From Henricia sp. BOLD:AAB3569 (lineage: Eukaryota; Echinodermata; Asteroidea; Spinulosida; Echinasteridae), in the NCBI GenBank assembly GCA_037783545.1, contig JBBELK010000216.1, positions 1,116,001 to 1,180,000 on the forward strand: 64,000 nucleotides of DNA, read 5' to 3'. Of this stretch, positions 1-12,600 are shown in pieces (positions within the stretch are counted from its first letter, which is position 1; the number at the start of each line of letters is the position of its first letter). The position numbers were made by a program, and so were the translations under genes. Below the pieces are notes generated by a model that was not told where the DNA came from, did no database searches, and saw only the letters and a list, made by a program, of their open reading frames with translations.

Positions 1-280
1 GGATTGATCCTGAATAATTCTGAAGTGTGAGCTTGAACTGTGATTCTGGTTTTGGGGGAAATCAAGAACTTAGTATTAGTGATTTCAACTTGGAATCAAA
101 TTTTGGAGTTTAAAAAGTCAAATTTGGAATCCACTCGTGATAAATATGTATGACTCTAATAAGGTCAAGATCATTTGGATCTCAATTTAAAAATACACCT
201 TGAGGCCTTTTCACACTACCTACATGTACTTTTGACTCGGGTAATGTTTTACCTGGGAAGCTGCAAATAACGGATTAAAT

Positions 281-356
281 TTAAAGGCACAGGCTCGTCA
301 GCATGCAATGCATGTGTGCCAAATTCATGCCACGAAATACGCAGCTCCATGCCTGC
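281..356 (+). mobile_element. TTAA-type MITE fragment (family of 14558-14697)
   Basis: Starts TTAAAGGCACAGGCTCGTCA and matches the left half of the palindromic element at 14558-14697, including the part that reads as cacgaaatacgcagctcc. The right half is missing, so this is a truncated copy. Confidence 0.6.
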
Positions 357-1196
357 TTTTTAGGATAGGGCCTATACTTATAACTAATGTGCTATAGTAC
401 TTAGGCAGACCGAACCTGTTGGTTATAGGAAAACAATTTTCCTCCTCGGCCTGGCCTTCTCCACATTTTTTTTTAGGTTGTTGTCTTAATTGTATTTTTC
501 TCTTTTACTGGGTATATATCTTTTTTGTGTGTGTGGAGAGAAATAAAATAATAATAACCCATGGGAAGTTCTGTTTTTTAAATTCTATTTGCGCTTTCAA
601 ATTTTCTATTTATTTTTCTCAGTACTACTAGATTGACTAAGAAAGTGAAATTTATATCACTTATACATGTAGTTGCATAGTAATATTATCTGCAAACATC
701 AACTAAACACATTGTATTCATCCACACACATGATTGGCTTAGCCAAAGTTTCTGATCTTATGACCCTTTGATCTAGTATCAATTCTTTGAATAAGAACAA
801 GTCATTTATAGTAGTTGAGATAGAGAAGGCGTCAGGTATCACATCATTCTGAAACTGGAGAAGTGTCGAGGTCAACCGTGTCTGAACAGACACATGGTGC
901 ACTGTGGCGGTTTGCTGGTGTGTTGACCTCTCACACGCTTGGGCTGTGAGCTTGTTGAATATGACTCAAACAATTTCTTCGAAATCCGAGAAAATTTGAA
1001 CACTATTAAGAAAGTTAAAAGTCCATTGTTTGCCGATGATATCCGGTTTGAGAGAGTGGGATTATTGGGGCGGGATTTTCAGTTCATGAATTCGCGATTT
1101 TAGATACATTTTTTTTGGCGGACTTTACGGTGAAATAAAGGCAGTTTCACATCTCTTGTTGAATTGGTCGAAAATGGATGTACGTATAATTGTTAT

Positions 1197-1250
1197 ACTT
1201 TCTATAGTAGGCTACTTTCTATAGTAGGCTACTTTCTATAGTAGGCCTAT
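1197..1250. repeat. 17-bp tandem repeat, three copies
   Basis: The unit actttctatagtaggct is repeated three times nearly perfectly, the last running into ggcctat. A short minisatellite with no sign of coding. Confidence 0.85.
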
Positions 1251-1979
1251 ACACATTCCTTGCTAAGGAAATGGTTCTAATAATGGCATTGACGTCAGAA
1301 ACTGAATAGCTGAAAAACGGATCCTCTATGCACCCATACAAAGCAAGGTAAGCTTTTAGGCCCATGTTTTGAGGCGTTTTTGTGCGCTATTTACATGTAA
1401 AGTTCGTATTTTTTGGGTGAAGATAAAAGTTCTCTTTCACACCAGAAATTTTTTTTTTGTGCCGCTCTTAACGATAAGTTCAGTCCTTGCACAGTTGGGG
1501 CGTAATAACACAACCACTAACAAAATGGAACCATACAACCATGTACATGTATAGACCTGCTCCACAGAAAATTGAATATAACTGTCCCGATATTGGCAGA
1601 ATAAGGGGTGTGAAAGGCATTTAATAATTGTCATCGTGTTGTTTGACCAAGAGCTTAGTGCCAAACTCCTAAAGAGCTCCTCTATTGGAATTGATGGCAC
1701 CCCTAGGGCGCCTGCTGCGCCTATTGTTGAGCAGTTGAGTTTCCAATGAATTGAGAGGTCTCTAGGGACAATGGAGTTTATTGTTGCGTTTCACCTTGTG
1801 CATACCTGTGTATTCCCAGTGGGGAATTCCTGCTGTGTAGTCAGAAATCATTGGGTCTACCTGCAAGGCTACATGTAAATAGTTCGTAGTCTGTTTGAGC
1901 TGGTTCACTGCTCAGTTTGTGCAATGGTTGACACTGGATACCAACAGTCTTTTTATGTATTTTTTCCCGTCTTATCTAT

Positions 1980-2245
1980 GCAGGGGCGGATCCAGGGGAG
2001 CGTGGGGGGCGCACGCACCCCCCTTTTAAAAAAAAAACAATTCCTTTAAAAAAATAAAAATTCCACTTTTTTTGCACACTTTTCCCTGCTTAAAGTGGTT
2101 AAATATTGCCTCAGATCGCACCACAGAGCATCTAGAATCGATCTAGAAGCGTCAGGGCTTCGCGCTATGCGCTCGCTAATTTATTGTAATCAACATTTCA
2201 TGCTTACAAATTTTACCCCCCCTTTCAAAATCCACTGACCTACAT
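1980..2245. mobile_element. Probable degenerate DNA-transposon fragment
   Basis: Left end gcaggggcggatccagggg and right part with cccccctttcaaaatccact are loosely complementary, with poly-A/T runs inside. The GGGGCGGATCCAGG end resembles ends of animal MITEs that I have seen before, but I cannot name the family and the right boundary is uncertain. Confidence 0.35.
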
Positions 2246-3559
2246 TTTGTATAAACGGCGGACTGGATATGCAACTTGACAATGTCTTGCCTAGTTATGT
2301 ATTGAGTGGAATGCATGTGATTGTATGGACTGAGGAGCAGAGGCAAAACATTGTCTTGCCTGCAGATGCATTGCTTCTAATCCCGCATAGCCACTGCTTT
2401 TATACACGCTGTCCAACATTTCGACTACTATAGATCTCTAAGTCTTCATTAGGTGATTATTTAGACAGTTGTGGTACATAATCACTGTATTAATTCAATT
2501 TCTACAACCCCAATTTCCACAACTTTCAATCTTGTATGCTATGATTCAGAACTTTAGCCTATGGGTTGCAACAAGAATTTAATTCAAAATGAGTAACCAA
2601 CAAAAAAGAATAATCGGAATTATTTACAAACAGGAGTCAAAGATTCCAGAACTTTTTGTCCGATTTCAACCCCCAAAAGAAAACCAAAACCAGACTCATT
2701 TTGGTTTCGCTATGACACTTGATACATTGTGTCATTTCAGCTACAGAAATACCTTTTATCTTTCAAAATAACCATCCAGTCTCAAGTTATTTGCCCTGCC
2801 AAATCAATACTTTAAGATTCTATTATGGCTGCTGATGGTGTGCGTGTACGCAAGTCTGCTAAAAAATAACCGCAGATAAGGTTACCAGCTTACCAAGTGT
2901 GATACCCAACACTAATTAAAGTCTTTTCGGTCTATTTGTGGCCAAACCAGGGCCAACTCGGGGACGTCCTGTTTCTGAAAGGACCAATCACAGGCCTTGG
3001 ATGGTTTTGTTTTTCACCCTTGTTTTCTCCTCCAGCGAGAGGTGTGGGTTTCAAATAAGAAACGGATCAGCATTGCTTTAGGTTGTAATGGTATTGTGGT
3101 TATTGTGCCGTGACCTGTAGAATTACATCTTTACATGTTTTGGGGAACAAAGCAAACTTTAACCGATTAGCTTGAATTAGACTTTTTTTTCTGTTGCGAC
3201 TGTGAGCTTCAGATGTCAGAACTGAAAACGTGTACCTACACATGTAAATGTTGTTTAGGTGTGAATGACTCATGAGAAAAATCCTTGTTTGTGCTCTTAA
3301 GCAGTTTTTGGTAAAACAGACTTATTAATTTTAGTCATTCTCACTGTTTTAGCAAGCGCAATTTTAATGGTTGTGAGAGGGTCTCTGAAGAACTGGTATT
3401 CTAGAAACAGACAATACGCATTGGACTTTTTTGGGGGAAAACTTAACGTGGCGATGGGTACTTTTCCTATTGTAAGTCCAATGAGGACTCCCAGTAACTT
3501 TTCCCGAGTCCAGCGGTTACTTTTCCTGGTCAACTTCTGCCAGGAAAATTGACCAGGGA

Positions 3560-3790
3560 ACTTTTCCCGTGACGAGATCTCCAATGCGGACACAGCGAGT
3601 CGGTCAAAGTGCTCTGGAAGCGTACGTCCGGGCTGTGAAGGTCAAACTGCGAAGGGACACTGCGCATGCTCTTCCACGGTCTCGGTAACATTTTACTGTG
3701 TCAAAAAGTCCAAATGCGGACAGCAGTAAAATTTAGCCATTTTTCATTTTGCCATCGTCTCGGTAAAACCTCCCGAAAAACAAGTCCAAT
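3560..3790. repeat. Dispersed repeat, copy A (second copy at 18388-18508)
   Basis: Shares with 18388-18508 the blocks gtccaatgcggacacag, gtgctctggaag, gcgcatgctctt/tc and tactgtgtcaaaaagtccaaa, in the same order. Blocks such as ccaatgcggacac and ccaatgcagacac recur near both ends of the copy. Confidence 0.7.
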
Positions 3791-4395
3791 GCAGACACGG
3801 CTTAAGCCACCCACACATTACTAAGAGTATTTATTTATTTCTAGTTTTCGAAGAAACAATAGTGTATCTTTTTGCTAATTTCTCCGCATCTTTGTCTGAT
3901 TTCTGTGACAACCTCATCGTGGAGTTACATGTAAGTCTTGTTTACTGCCGCAGTCTTTTTTTTTACCACTGATAAAAGATTTTCAGAACAAATCCCTTAA
4001 CAGTCTGCCTAATGCATTTCTTGATCCCTCTGTCTGCTGCCAAGTAGGTATTTCAAAAACTCTGCCGTGTGACTTGGGTGACCCAGGGGCTTAAACTGGA
4101 ACCAAGAGGTCTCACTGCTTACACCCCTCCCCTCTCCCCCTCTCCCCCACCCTTTTTGTGTGGACATTTTGTATGCCTCAAGAAACACACCAAGGCTGTT
4201 GTCTTTTGTGGATTCCTTCTCCACAAAAATTCCTTTAAAAACAGTGACTTTTGATACATACCGGTATATGACCATTATTCACCATACTGGTATTTCTACT
4301 CTACCTCAGATCTGTATGTTTTTGTTTCATGCTCCCAAAATTCAAATGACCTGTCAGTCTATCTCCCGAAATTAAAATCGGAATTTGGGTTGCAA

Positions 4396-4547
4396 TAGAC
4401 CGTATCGAATAGCCGCCATCTTGTGGGGCTGTTTCTTTGTTCCTTGAGGACATGCATGGTTGCACACTTTGTGCTTACATGTATATTGTTGAACAGTTTA
4501 TGTAACAAAAGGTGCCCCACAAGATGGCAGCTATTCGATATGGTCTA
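4396..4547. mobile_element. Palindromic MITE with about 30-bp terminal inverted repeats
   Basis: Left end tagaccgtatcgaatagccg continues into ccatcttgtgggg. The right end is its near-perfect inverse, ccccacaagatggcagctat followed by tcgatatggtcta. Length is 152 bp with no coding capacity. A related copy in the opposite internal orientation lies at 10658-10775. Confidence 0.85.
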
Positions 4548-4909
4548 TTAATGACTATTTTTTGTGGATTTTTAGGCAATATTTTTTAAGGTACATTTGT
4601 TTTAAAAAATCATAAAACAAAACAAAAAACCCTCTCTTGAAAAGCACAGTGTGGGCTTGATGAGCATCACTTTATAATTTTTTCTTCATTTAGGTTGTGG
4701 CATATATAGCAGTATGACGTTAAATTCAATTTTTAGATAAAAGAACAAACACAAATTCTTCATCTTAATCTTAATCTTAATCTTCATCTTAGTGTGATTG
4801 TGCATTATCATGTACAGTAGCAATACAAACCCAAGGGACATTTTTACGGTTCTGGTTAGACCTGTGGTGACCATGTTCTTTTTACTTACAGTTTTGGCTT
4901 TTAACAGTC

Positions 4910-6622
4910 ATGAAGAGTAAGCTGATTGATCTTTTTTGTTGGTCTACAGATATCAACTACTGTCCTGACATGGTGAGCACCGCAAACCGACCAGGGGTAG
5001 TAGGAGCCGGAAACATTGCTATGCCTTGTCCCTCATCAACGACGGGTGTACGAAGAGTCCGTCTCCAGTGCAACACTATCTCCCAGTCACCGACTCTCAG
5101 CGACATTTCCAACATTCGTAACACTCCCAGGATTCCCTCTGCCATGTCCTCTGGGAGCCAAGCGTCTTCCCACACTCATCCTCCCAGTGAGCGTCAAATG
5201 TTTCTGGAACCCAGTAGCGTCATGACATTTGTGAAACAAGAATGGCCGAGTGGTGGCGGCCGAATGCTGCCCTCGTTGATGCCACACAGCCAGGGTCCGG
5301 GATCGCAAGCCGGTAGCGATGTCGGAGACCACTCCTTACCCCCTCCCAGCTCCTCATTATCTCATTACGCCAGCAGCTTCAACTCCCTCTCCCCGTTCCC
5401 CGTTGAGATCTCGCCCTCGGGATCCAGCTTTGCGAGTCCACGCCACTCGGCGCGATCGTATTCGGCTCGTTCTCGCAAACGGGCACTATCTCTTTCACCG
5501 ATGTCGTCGGACGATCTGAACTCCATCATCAGAACAAGCCCAACCTCACTGGTTGCGTATATTATGGGTTCCAGAGGCTCATCTGCCTCCATATCCCCCT
5601 CCCTGGGCATGCAAGCTGGAGACTATGGCCACTTGTCGGCACGGAACAGCAGCAGCCCATTGTCCCAAGGATCGTCGGGAAATCACCCCTCGTATCCTGT
5701 TGCACGAGCTCAAACAGGGGATGTGTCCCCGCCCCCGTACCCTGCTCATAAACCCAGCATTGCATACCGGTACCAAACATACAACAGTAACAACAATGCC
5801 GGTAACATAACGGCGCCACCCATTCAACCCCTGGAGCAGTCTTCGCTACCCGCCATTCCCCCGTTGGAGGGACAGCTTGTTGTACAGACGCGGAACCAAG
5901 TCCTTCAGCATGATTTCCAGAACTACAAGTACAACCCTAATGCCTATCCCCAGAATCACCACCAACAACAGTACAAACAGGAACCTATTGACACATACAC
6001 GGACAATCCAAACAATTATTCACAGAGTACATGTACGTCCTTCGCTCAACAAACATTCCCACAAACTTCGTCCAACCCACCGTATCCGCAACACTCATCT
6101 CAACCAGCCATCTACTCACAAGCTGACACGTTCTCCCCGTCGCATGTAACAACCGGTTATCAACTTCAACCTGGTTATAACCAGTCACAGCCCGGTACTC
6201 CGTACCAACAGCAGCCGCCCCCGATGCCATCGTCCCAGCCTGTATTGACCAATCAGGTGCTCCAGTCTGCCCACATGCCCCCTCCACCATCATACTCGCA
6301 ACATTTTGAATCGCACTCTAGCCAGGCATCGCCTGCGATCACCAGTCAGGTCAACTCGCCCGCTTCCAGTACGGCCAAGTCTAGCCTTGAAATGGACACT
6401 GAGAAAGTGCACATCTGCCGCTGGATCGACTGCAGCGCGGTGTTTGAGGACCAAGAGGACATGGTGAGACACATTGAGAAGGTTCACATTGACCAGCGTA
6501 AGGGGGAGGACTTCACTTGTTTCTGGCAAGCTTGTACGAGGCGGTTCAAACCGTTCAATGCTCGATATAAACTCCTTATTCACATGCGGGTACACTCGGG
6601 AGAAAAGCCCAACAAATGCACG
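4910..6622 (+). CDS. GLIS3: GLIS exon: N-terminal region plus zinc fingers 1-2
   Basis: The largest exon, phase 0 at its end. It encodes the Ser/Pro/Gln-rich N-terminus and the first two fingers: C503/C508/H521/H526 and C537/C542/H558/H562, plus the first cysteine (C570) of finger 3. The donor is acg|GTAAGT at 6623. The long spacing and WxDC form of finger 1 are characteristic of the GLI/GLIS/ZIC group. If the acceptor at 4949 is used, the exon begins at 4950 and the first Met is at 4970. Reading continues into the intron until a stop at 6644, which is not part of the product. Confidence 0.92.
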
Positions 6623-9600
6623 GTAAGTTCAAATCAAATTCTTTAACTTCATAATAAATCAAATATATTGTTGTTGTTTTGCCTCAGCAAAGCTTCGCTA
6701 TACCTGACAACAGTTCACTACAACAGCACTGCAAAATCTGCTGTACATGTTGAATTTGGAATCATTCTGATTTGGGGCCTAACCAAATATGGGATGAGAA
6801 AAAAAAAAATCATACATGGTCCTCATCGGGATTTGAACCTGAGACCTCTGACACAGATACTCTGATCAGCTGAGCTGTGAGGCATAGTGTTATAATCCCC
6901 AAGGTTTGCTTATCAATGTACAATCTAACTTTTGCATGGTGCTGCAACTGAGCAAAGTAACAAAAGAAGTATTTGGTATGGTGCTTACGGTAGATGCTTG
7001 CAATAAACAGGCTTGAGATAAAGTATTTTGTAATTTATTTTATGTTTCTGCAAATGCTGGTCTTGGTTTGTACGTGTACCGGTACCTATACTGTTCCAAA
7101 AGTCGTCCAACACAGCTAAAAGTGACACATTCTCTTGCTGAAACACAGCTTTACAAAAAAACATCCTTTTTTGAAAGACAAAAACCTGCAAAACACCTGC
7201 CATTTTGTCAAGTTGCAACAAGAAAATGTTCTGTGAAAGTATGAAGCGTAGTTTTTGGACTTTGCTTCAGGACTGACAGCAATAACTCCAATTACTGATT
7301 AATGGTTCGCGCCCCGGACCCATCTGACACCAAAGCAGGCTAGGAAGATAAATTTAGCCCAGGGTGAAATGTTGTATTTTTGCGGCCGTAAGGAATACAG
7401 GATGTGTTGGCTTGAGACAGTAAGGTGATAAGTTTAAACAAATACTTGGAGCCAGTCTGATCAGTTCAATGTCATAATCGTCACGCAATGTGACAACTTG
7501 TTGCAGCGGTTTTTCATATTAGTGGTAAAAAGCATTTAAGAAGCGTAACTCCCAAAATTGAGTGTAATGTAGGGAAAGTACTGTTCCTTCATTTTAAGTC
7601 TGTCAGGTAATGGGGCAAAAAGTGGGGAAACATTTCATTGCTTTGCTTTTGCCAGCGGCGAAAAAGTGTCAAATTTTTAAAATTTCCTATTCAACAACCG
7701 TGATTTTGTTACACTTAAAAGTCAGAGTGCCGCACAATGAAAAATCCTGCAAAATTTGACGAGCAAAAGTTTATTTCTTTCTGCATTGAGCAAAGCAAAT
7801 TCCAGCCTTTTTCAAAAAACATTTTACAGCACCCTATTATGAAGAATCCACAAACATGTTGGAGCAAATGAAATTGAGCTCATACACATGTACATGTAGT
7901 CCCCGTGGGAGTATGGCTGGAATTCAACAACCATCGGTTCCAGAGAGATCCATGTTATGCCAATAAAATTTCATCAAAATGTGTTACTTTAGAACATGCT
8001 CACTTACACTGCCTGTGTGTCGGAATTTAAAACATTTCCTCGGTCTATCAAATGGTACATGTATCTCTCTGATGGACAAAAATTCAAGGTCACATGACCC
8101 CCTCAATTTATGACATTATGAAGTTTAAGCGCCACCAGCTCTCCAAACAGGAAACTCCAAAATCAACTTTTTTAGTCTTGTCCTAATAAAAAACTGGAAC
8201 GAGAATTCCATTCCGCAGTTCCGCCCAGTTTATGACTTGATAAAATGTTGGTGGAGCTGCTAGCGTGTTTTTACCCGATGTGGAATAGTCGGCATACCAT
8301 TGCCTCACCTGGGAGTTAAGTAGAGTCTGTTAATGTGGGCCTTGTGAATATATGCAGGTGTGGGCTGGAAATACTTATCATTCCACTGTGGAATACTGCA
8401 AGTCATAAAAAACGGAAATGGCTGAAGTTGCCCCAAAAAATGTAACTAAAATACAGGAACTTGCATTCAACAAATCAAGCTGATTTTGTCTTCTTTTTTT
8501 TTGGATTGTAAATTATTGGTCAAATCCCTATCTTATGCAAACTGGGGCTCATAATATTATAGTACTGCTGGTAAATCTTTTAAAGTAGATTAAAAGTAAT
8601 ACATGTAGTATTAGTATTAAAGTATTAGTTATAATATAACACGTATCTGAAAGATTGAGAAATTTTACAAAAAGTTGGTGACACCAAAACATTTTGCCCT
8701 GCCAATGCCTATAGTTTGCTGGAATTCAGCAGTTTGTGATGAAAGTTATCCATCCAAGCCTGTTACTAGGCAACCACTTTGTTCACTTGTCAGCATCTTG
8801 TCCACCCACTCAATGTGGCCAGTGGACCCCACAAAGGTCGCATCTCAAGGAGGGTGGGTGTGGCACATGTGTCCTATTCAGGGGAATGGTAGAGAATGGT
8901 GATGTTTTGGACTCAAATTTAGATCCAAACATTACCAGGAATTGAGTCAGGAATTTTGACTTGCTTATTTTACTTTCTCTGGCTGTCCAGTACGTACTGC
9001 ATTCAGATTGATAGATGGAAAGTTGGTTTCATTTCAAGAAAATGGGTTTTTTAAAATGGACAATTAGGCTTTCTCCTTATCTGTAACATTTCTTTGGCAA
9101 GAGTAATTCTGATTTGACCGGTATGGTACAAGGTTGTGGTTCAGTGTTGGAGCCATTAAATAAAGCATGCTATGAAGTTTCTCTTAAAATACAGTAGTGT
9201 CTCAGGAAAGCATACGCTGCTAATCACGTTTTGTCGGGTAAGGGCAAAACGAATCCTAATTAACAGCCTTTTTATTCCTGAATTCTCCGAAATCAATGCA
9301 ATTTTTCACACACCTTAGAGAGGTTACGATAATTAATGAGACAGTAGTGTTTATCAAATTCCACTTTTCCCTCTCGATTTCAGTTGCAAATCTGAATCCT
9401 GGTTTGAATCTATTTCAGAACTTATAATAACTGCACACAATATACCACAACAACCACAGTTGTAAACAGAGCGTGACCATGGATCACATGACACCTTATT
9501 TGTTTCCCTACTCGGTGCAAGAACCCTGGTTCTTGGTGGTAAACTTTCACAGCCAGGAAAACAGCAAAAGATTTGAAGTACAGTGTACATGTATTAAGAA

Positions 9601-12600
9601 AGTTAAACACAGTACTATAGATAGCCCTATTCATTGTGGTAATTGATTTTAAAAAGTACAACAGCCGTGTTACATGTAGTACAAGGTATAGATTTTTATA
9701 AAATAAGTCAGAAGGTACCGCTTTTAAGACTAACTTTCTAATAAAGTGCGTAGTTGTTGCTACAAAAACAAATCTTAAAGGTGCAACCGGTACATTCTGA
9801 ATTATTTTATTAAAAAGTTTTGTTATAAAGTGTTTGAAGCTGGTACCTACACAATGTATATATATGTACATGTATCTCAGTACCCCTACTCCAATCTCCA
9901 CTTCACAATGAATTACATCTGCGGAATTGATATGAAAGTTGTCAAAGAATGATGTGGGTGATTTGTTGATGGTCATCAGTAGTAGCACAGGAGTGGGAGT
10001 TTTGGCATGCTGTGGCTAGCCACAATACCTGGTAGTCCACCAGATTGGTACTGCGTTGAGAGTTAGTATGCAAACCGCAATAGGAAGGTTACCAAGAGGA
10101 TACCAAGCTGTGACCAGGCTGAGTCATGGTCTAAGGCCATGTCATGCTAGGTATTGGTGACTATATGTATATGAGATGTAAAGTCCCCACAAGTGGCTTG
10201 GTAGTTTAATCTCATCACTAACTGTTTAATTTAAATGATCTAAACAATGACATTCTTTTGTTCATCCTTTGTTAACTTGTGGCTGGACTAGTAATGGTAT
10301 TGTTAGAAATAGCTGTGCATGCATACCTTGGTAGGCAATGTCTTCATTGCTTTGACTATGTACATGTACAGTTGAAGTGTATACTTACAACTGTATGCAG
10401 CCAAGTGTTAAAACTGGTGTGCTTACACCATTTTTGTAACATTCTTTACTAAATTCTTAATTTTGTGGAATTCCTCACGTGCATGCAGTACTTAAAACAT
10501 AGCTTGTACACCTTGCAATGGTTCGGGTAGTCCTGTTTACCATTTTGGGTGATGATGGTACATGTAGTGTGTACCGATGTATTTATACTTCTGACTTGTA
10601 TACATATTGTTTTGTGAGAGCAATTTCACCATACACAATGCTGTAGGCCTATACATGTAGACCGTATCGAATAGCTGCCATTTTGAAATTGGTCAGCAAT
10701 GTAAGAACAAAATGTGCAACCATGCATGTCCTCAAACAACAAAGAAACTGCCCTACAAGATGGCAGCTATTCGAGAACATGCTGAAAACTCATAGTGTGC
10801 TCGGATGGGACTCGAACCCACACCCTCCTGCATATACTAAGCATACTAGCAGATGTCTGCTTTGTTTTACTTGGCACACATTATCTGAAAATAAGCACCA
10901 TCCCAGATCATCAGGTGTTGAGTATTTTATAGATTTAAAAGGAATGTGACAGGTTTTTTGTTACAGAAAAATATATTTCTTTCTGCGAAGGGCCAGCTGC
11001 TCGTCTTGACCTTTGACTCTGGTCTGTTGACCTTGGGTCGTGACAACCTCTGGGGACCCTCTCTTCACACCATGCTGTTTACACCTATAAATGCGCTTAC
11101 ACAAAAACAAAACACAAATCGGGGACTGATGCATATTTAGCCTTTAGACTAGGAGCTGTAAATTGTGTTCGGCTGACAGGAGAATCACAAAGTCAGCAGA
11201 AATAGTTTTGTTTACGAAAGGAGAGTCTTTTCTTACCAATGGTTTTTATTTTGAAAAAAAGTCCTACAATTTTTGTTGCTTTCCAGTTCCACACACATTT
11301 GTATTTCAAGTGGTTACTGAAGTAGCTGTTTTGGGCCAATAAGTGGGCCATATTTCAGTTTTCAAGGACTGTGAGATTGGAATTGGTAATGTTTAGAACC
11401 AACTTGTAAATCACAAGAAATAATTTGCCGCCGTTTGTCTGACGTTAACCACAGGTGGCTGACTTTGCAAGGTTTTGAGCGGTGTTCTGAACCAGTTCTT
11501 CATGCTTTAGGTTACGAAAATGGGGACAACTTTTTTTCTGGGGAACTAGATTTTGTTTATCCGATGTCATTGGGAATAGGCTACTCTACTTGTCTGGTCC
11601 ATACAACTTTGACAGACTTACAGCTTTTTGGTGAACCACAAAATGGGGAAAGTGAACTTGATCTGACAAATTGATTAAGAACACCCAGGATTTAACCACA
11701 TTAACCACTGACATGAAGACTTCACAATGGAAAAGAAGAAATGTCACAGAACATTAACTCCTCAATCCTGTCCAATCTGAGATTTCCAGTATAATTGTGT
11801 ACAGTGCTGCTAATACCACTGACACATTGCAGACTGCAGTAGCATGGCTGGGCAGTTTAGGTCACTGTTGATCTTGCTACATGTAACTTTGCTTGGAAAT
11901 GAACGGAGGTTGTGGTTCAAAACTGCTTGCAGTTGTGCTTTTGACCAAATTCCTTAGCCAAACTTTCATCCTTCAGATGGGATCTGTTCAGATCTTCTCA
12001 ATCTCACACATGGAATGCACATAAAGTAGGTGTACACAGGTGCATACGTAATTGAGTGCAGGTGTCTGTATTCAAATGGGGGACATTTATTTAGGAACAA
12101 TAGGGTCCGAGATTGCCAAGGGGGTCCGCGATTTGGAATCGTGTACAAAACAAATTAGAGTCTAAACAGAAGAGAAACAATGGGACGTCCTTGGTGGGAT
12201 GTGGGTACAAGACTGTGTGTAAACAAAATGGTGTAAATGATTTAAAAATATTATTTGTACTTTTTAAATGCACTACAAATATTGTATACTTTTATTAACT
12301 CGTATTGCCTCCTATGCCCTTCTTCCACCCCCTCCTATCCTCTAAAACCTCCCTCCCCCACTCCCCCTCCCAACTCCCCCTCCCCCCACTCCTCCTCCCA
12401 ACTCCCCCTCCCCCCAACCCCTCCCCCCAACCCCTCCCCCCAACCCCCTTGCCCATGCACTAGACTTTTTCAACCCACTGAAATGTTTTGGGACAATTTA
12501 TGACTTATTTTGGAGGTGAATACATGTAATATCAAGCCTCATAAAACTTGTTTTACATGTGGGTGAGGCACAAAATGGGTATAAGTAGGTAGGACCAAGA

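Larger units (their letters stand above)
1..4909. other. Upstream/intronic region before first recognised GLIS exon
   Basis: No exon could be recognised here. The stretch holds repeats listed separately: a TTAA-type MITE fragment at 281, a 17-bp tandem triplet near 1197, a C-rich/T-rich element near 1980-2260, a family repeat at 3560-3790 and a palindromic MITE at 4396-4547. Good splice acceptors at 4890, 4909 and 4949 indicate that at least the 3' end of this stretch is intron, so a 5' non-coding or N-terminal exon of the GLIS gene probably lies upstream, in or outside the window. Confidence 0.5.

Noticed and set aside
5016-6595. Several open frames of 66-102 codons on both strands inside the first GLIS exon
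   Set aside because: They are other-frame readings of the long GLIS exon, whose frame is confirmed by zinc fingers and motifs.
9422-9988. 188-codon minus-strand open frame in the GLIS intron
   Set aside because: No domain, signal or repeat of known protein; AT-rich composition with long runs of unrelated residues, no splice or start context. Taken as chance.
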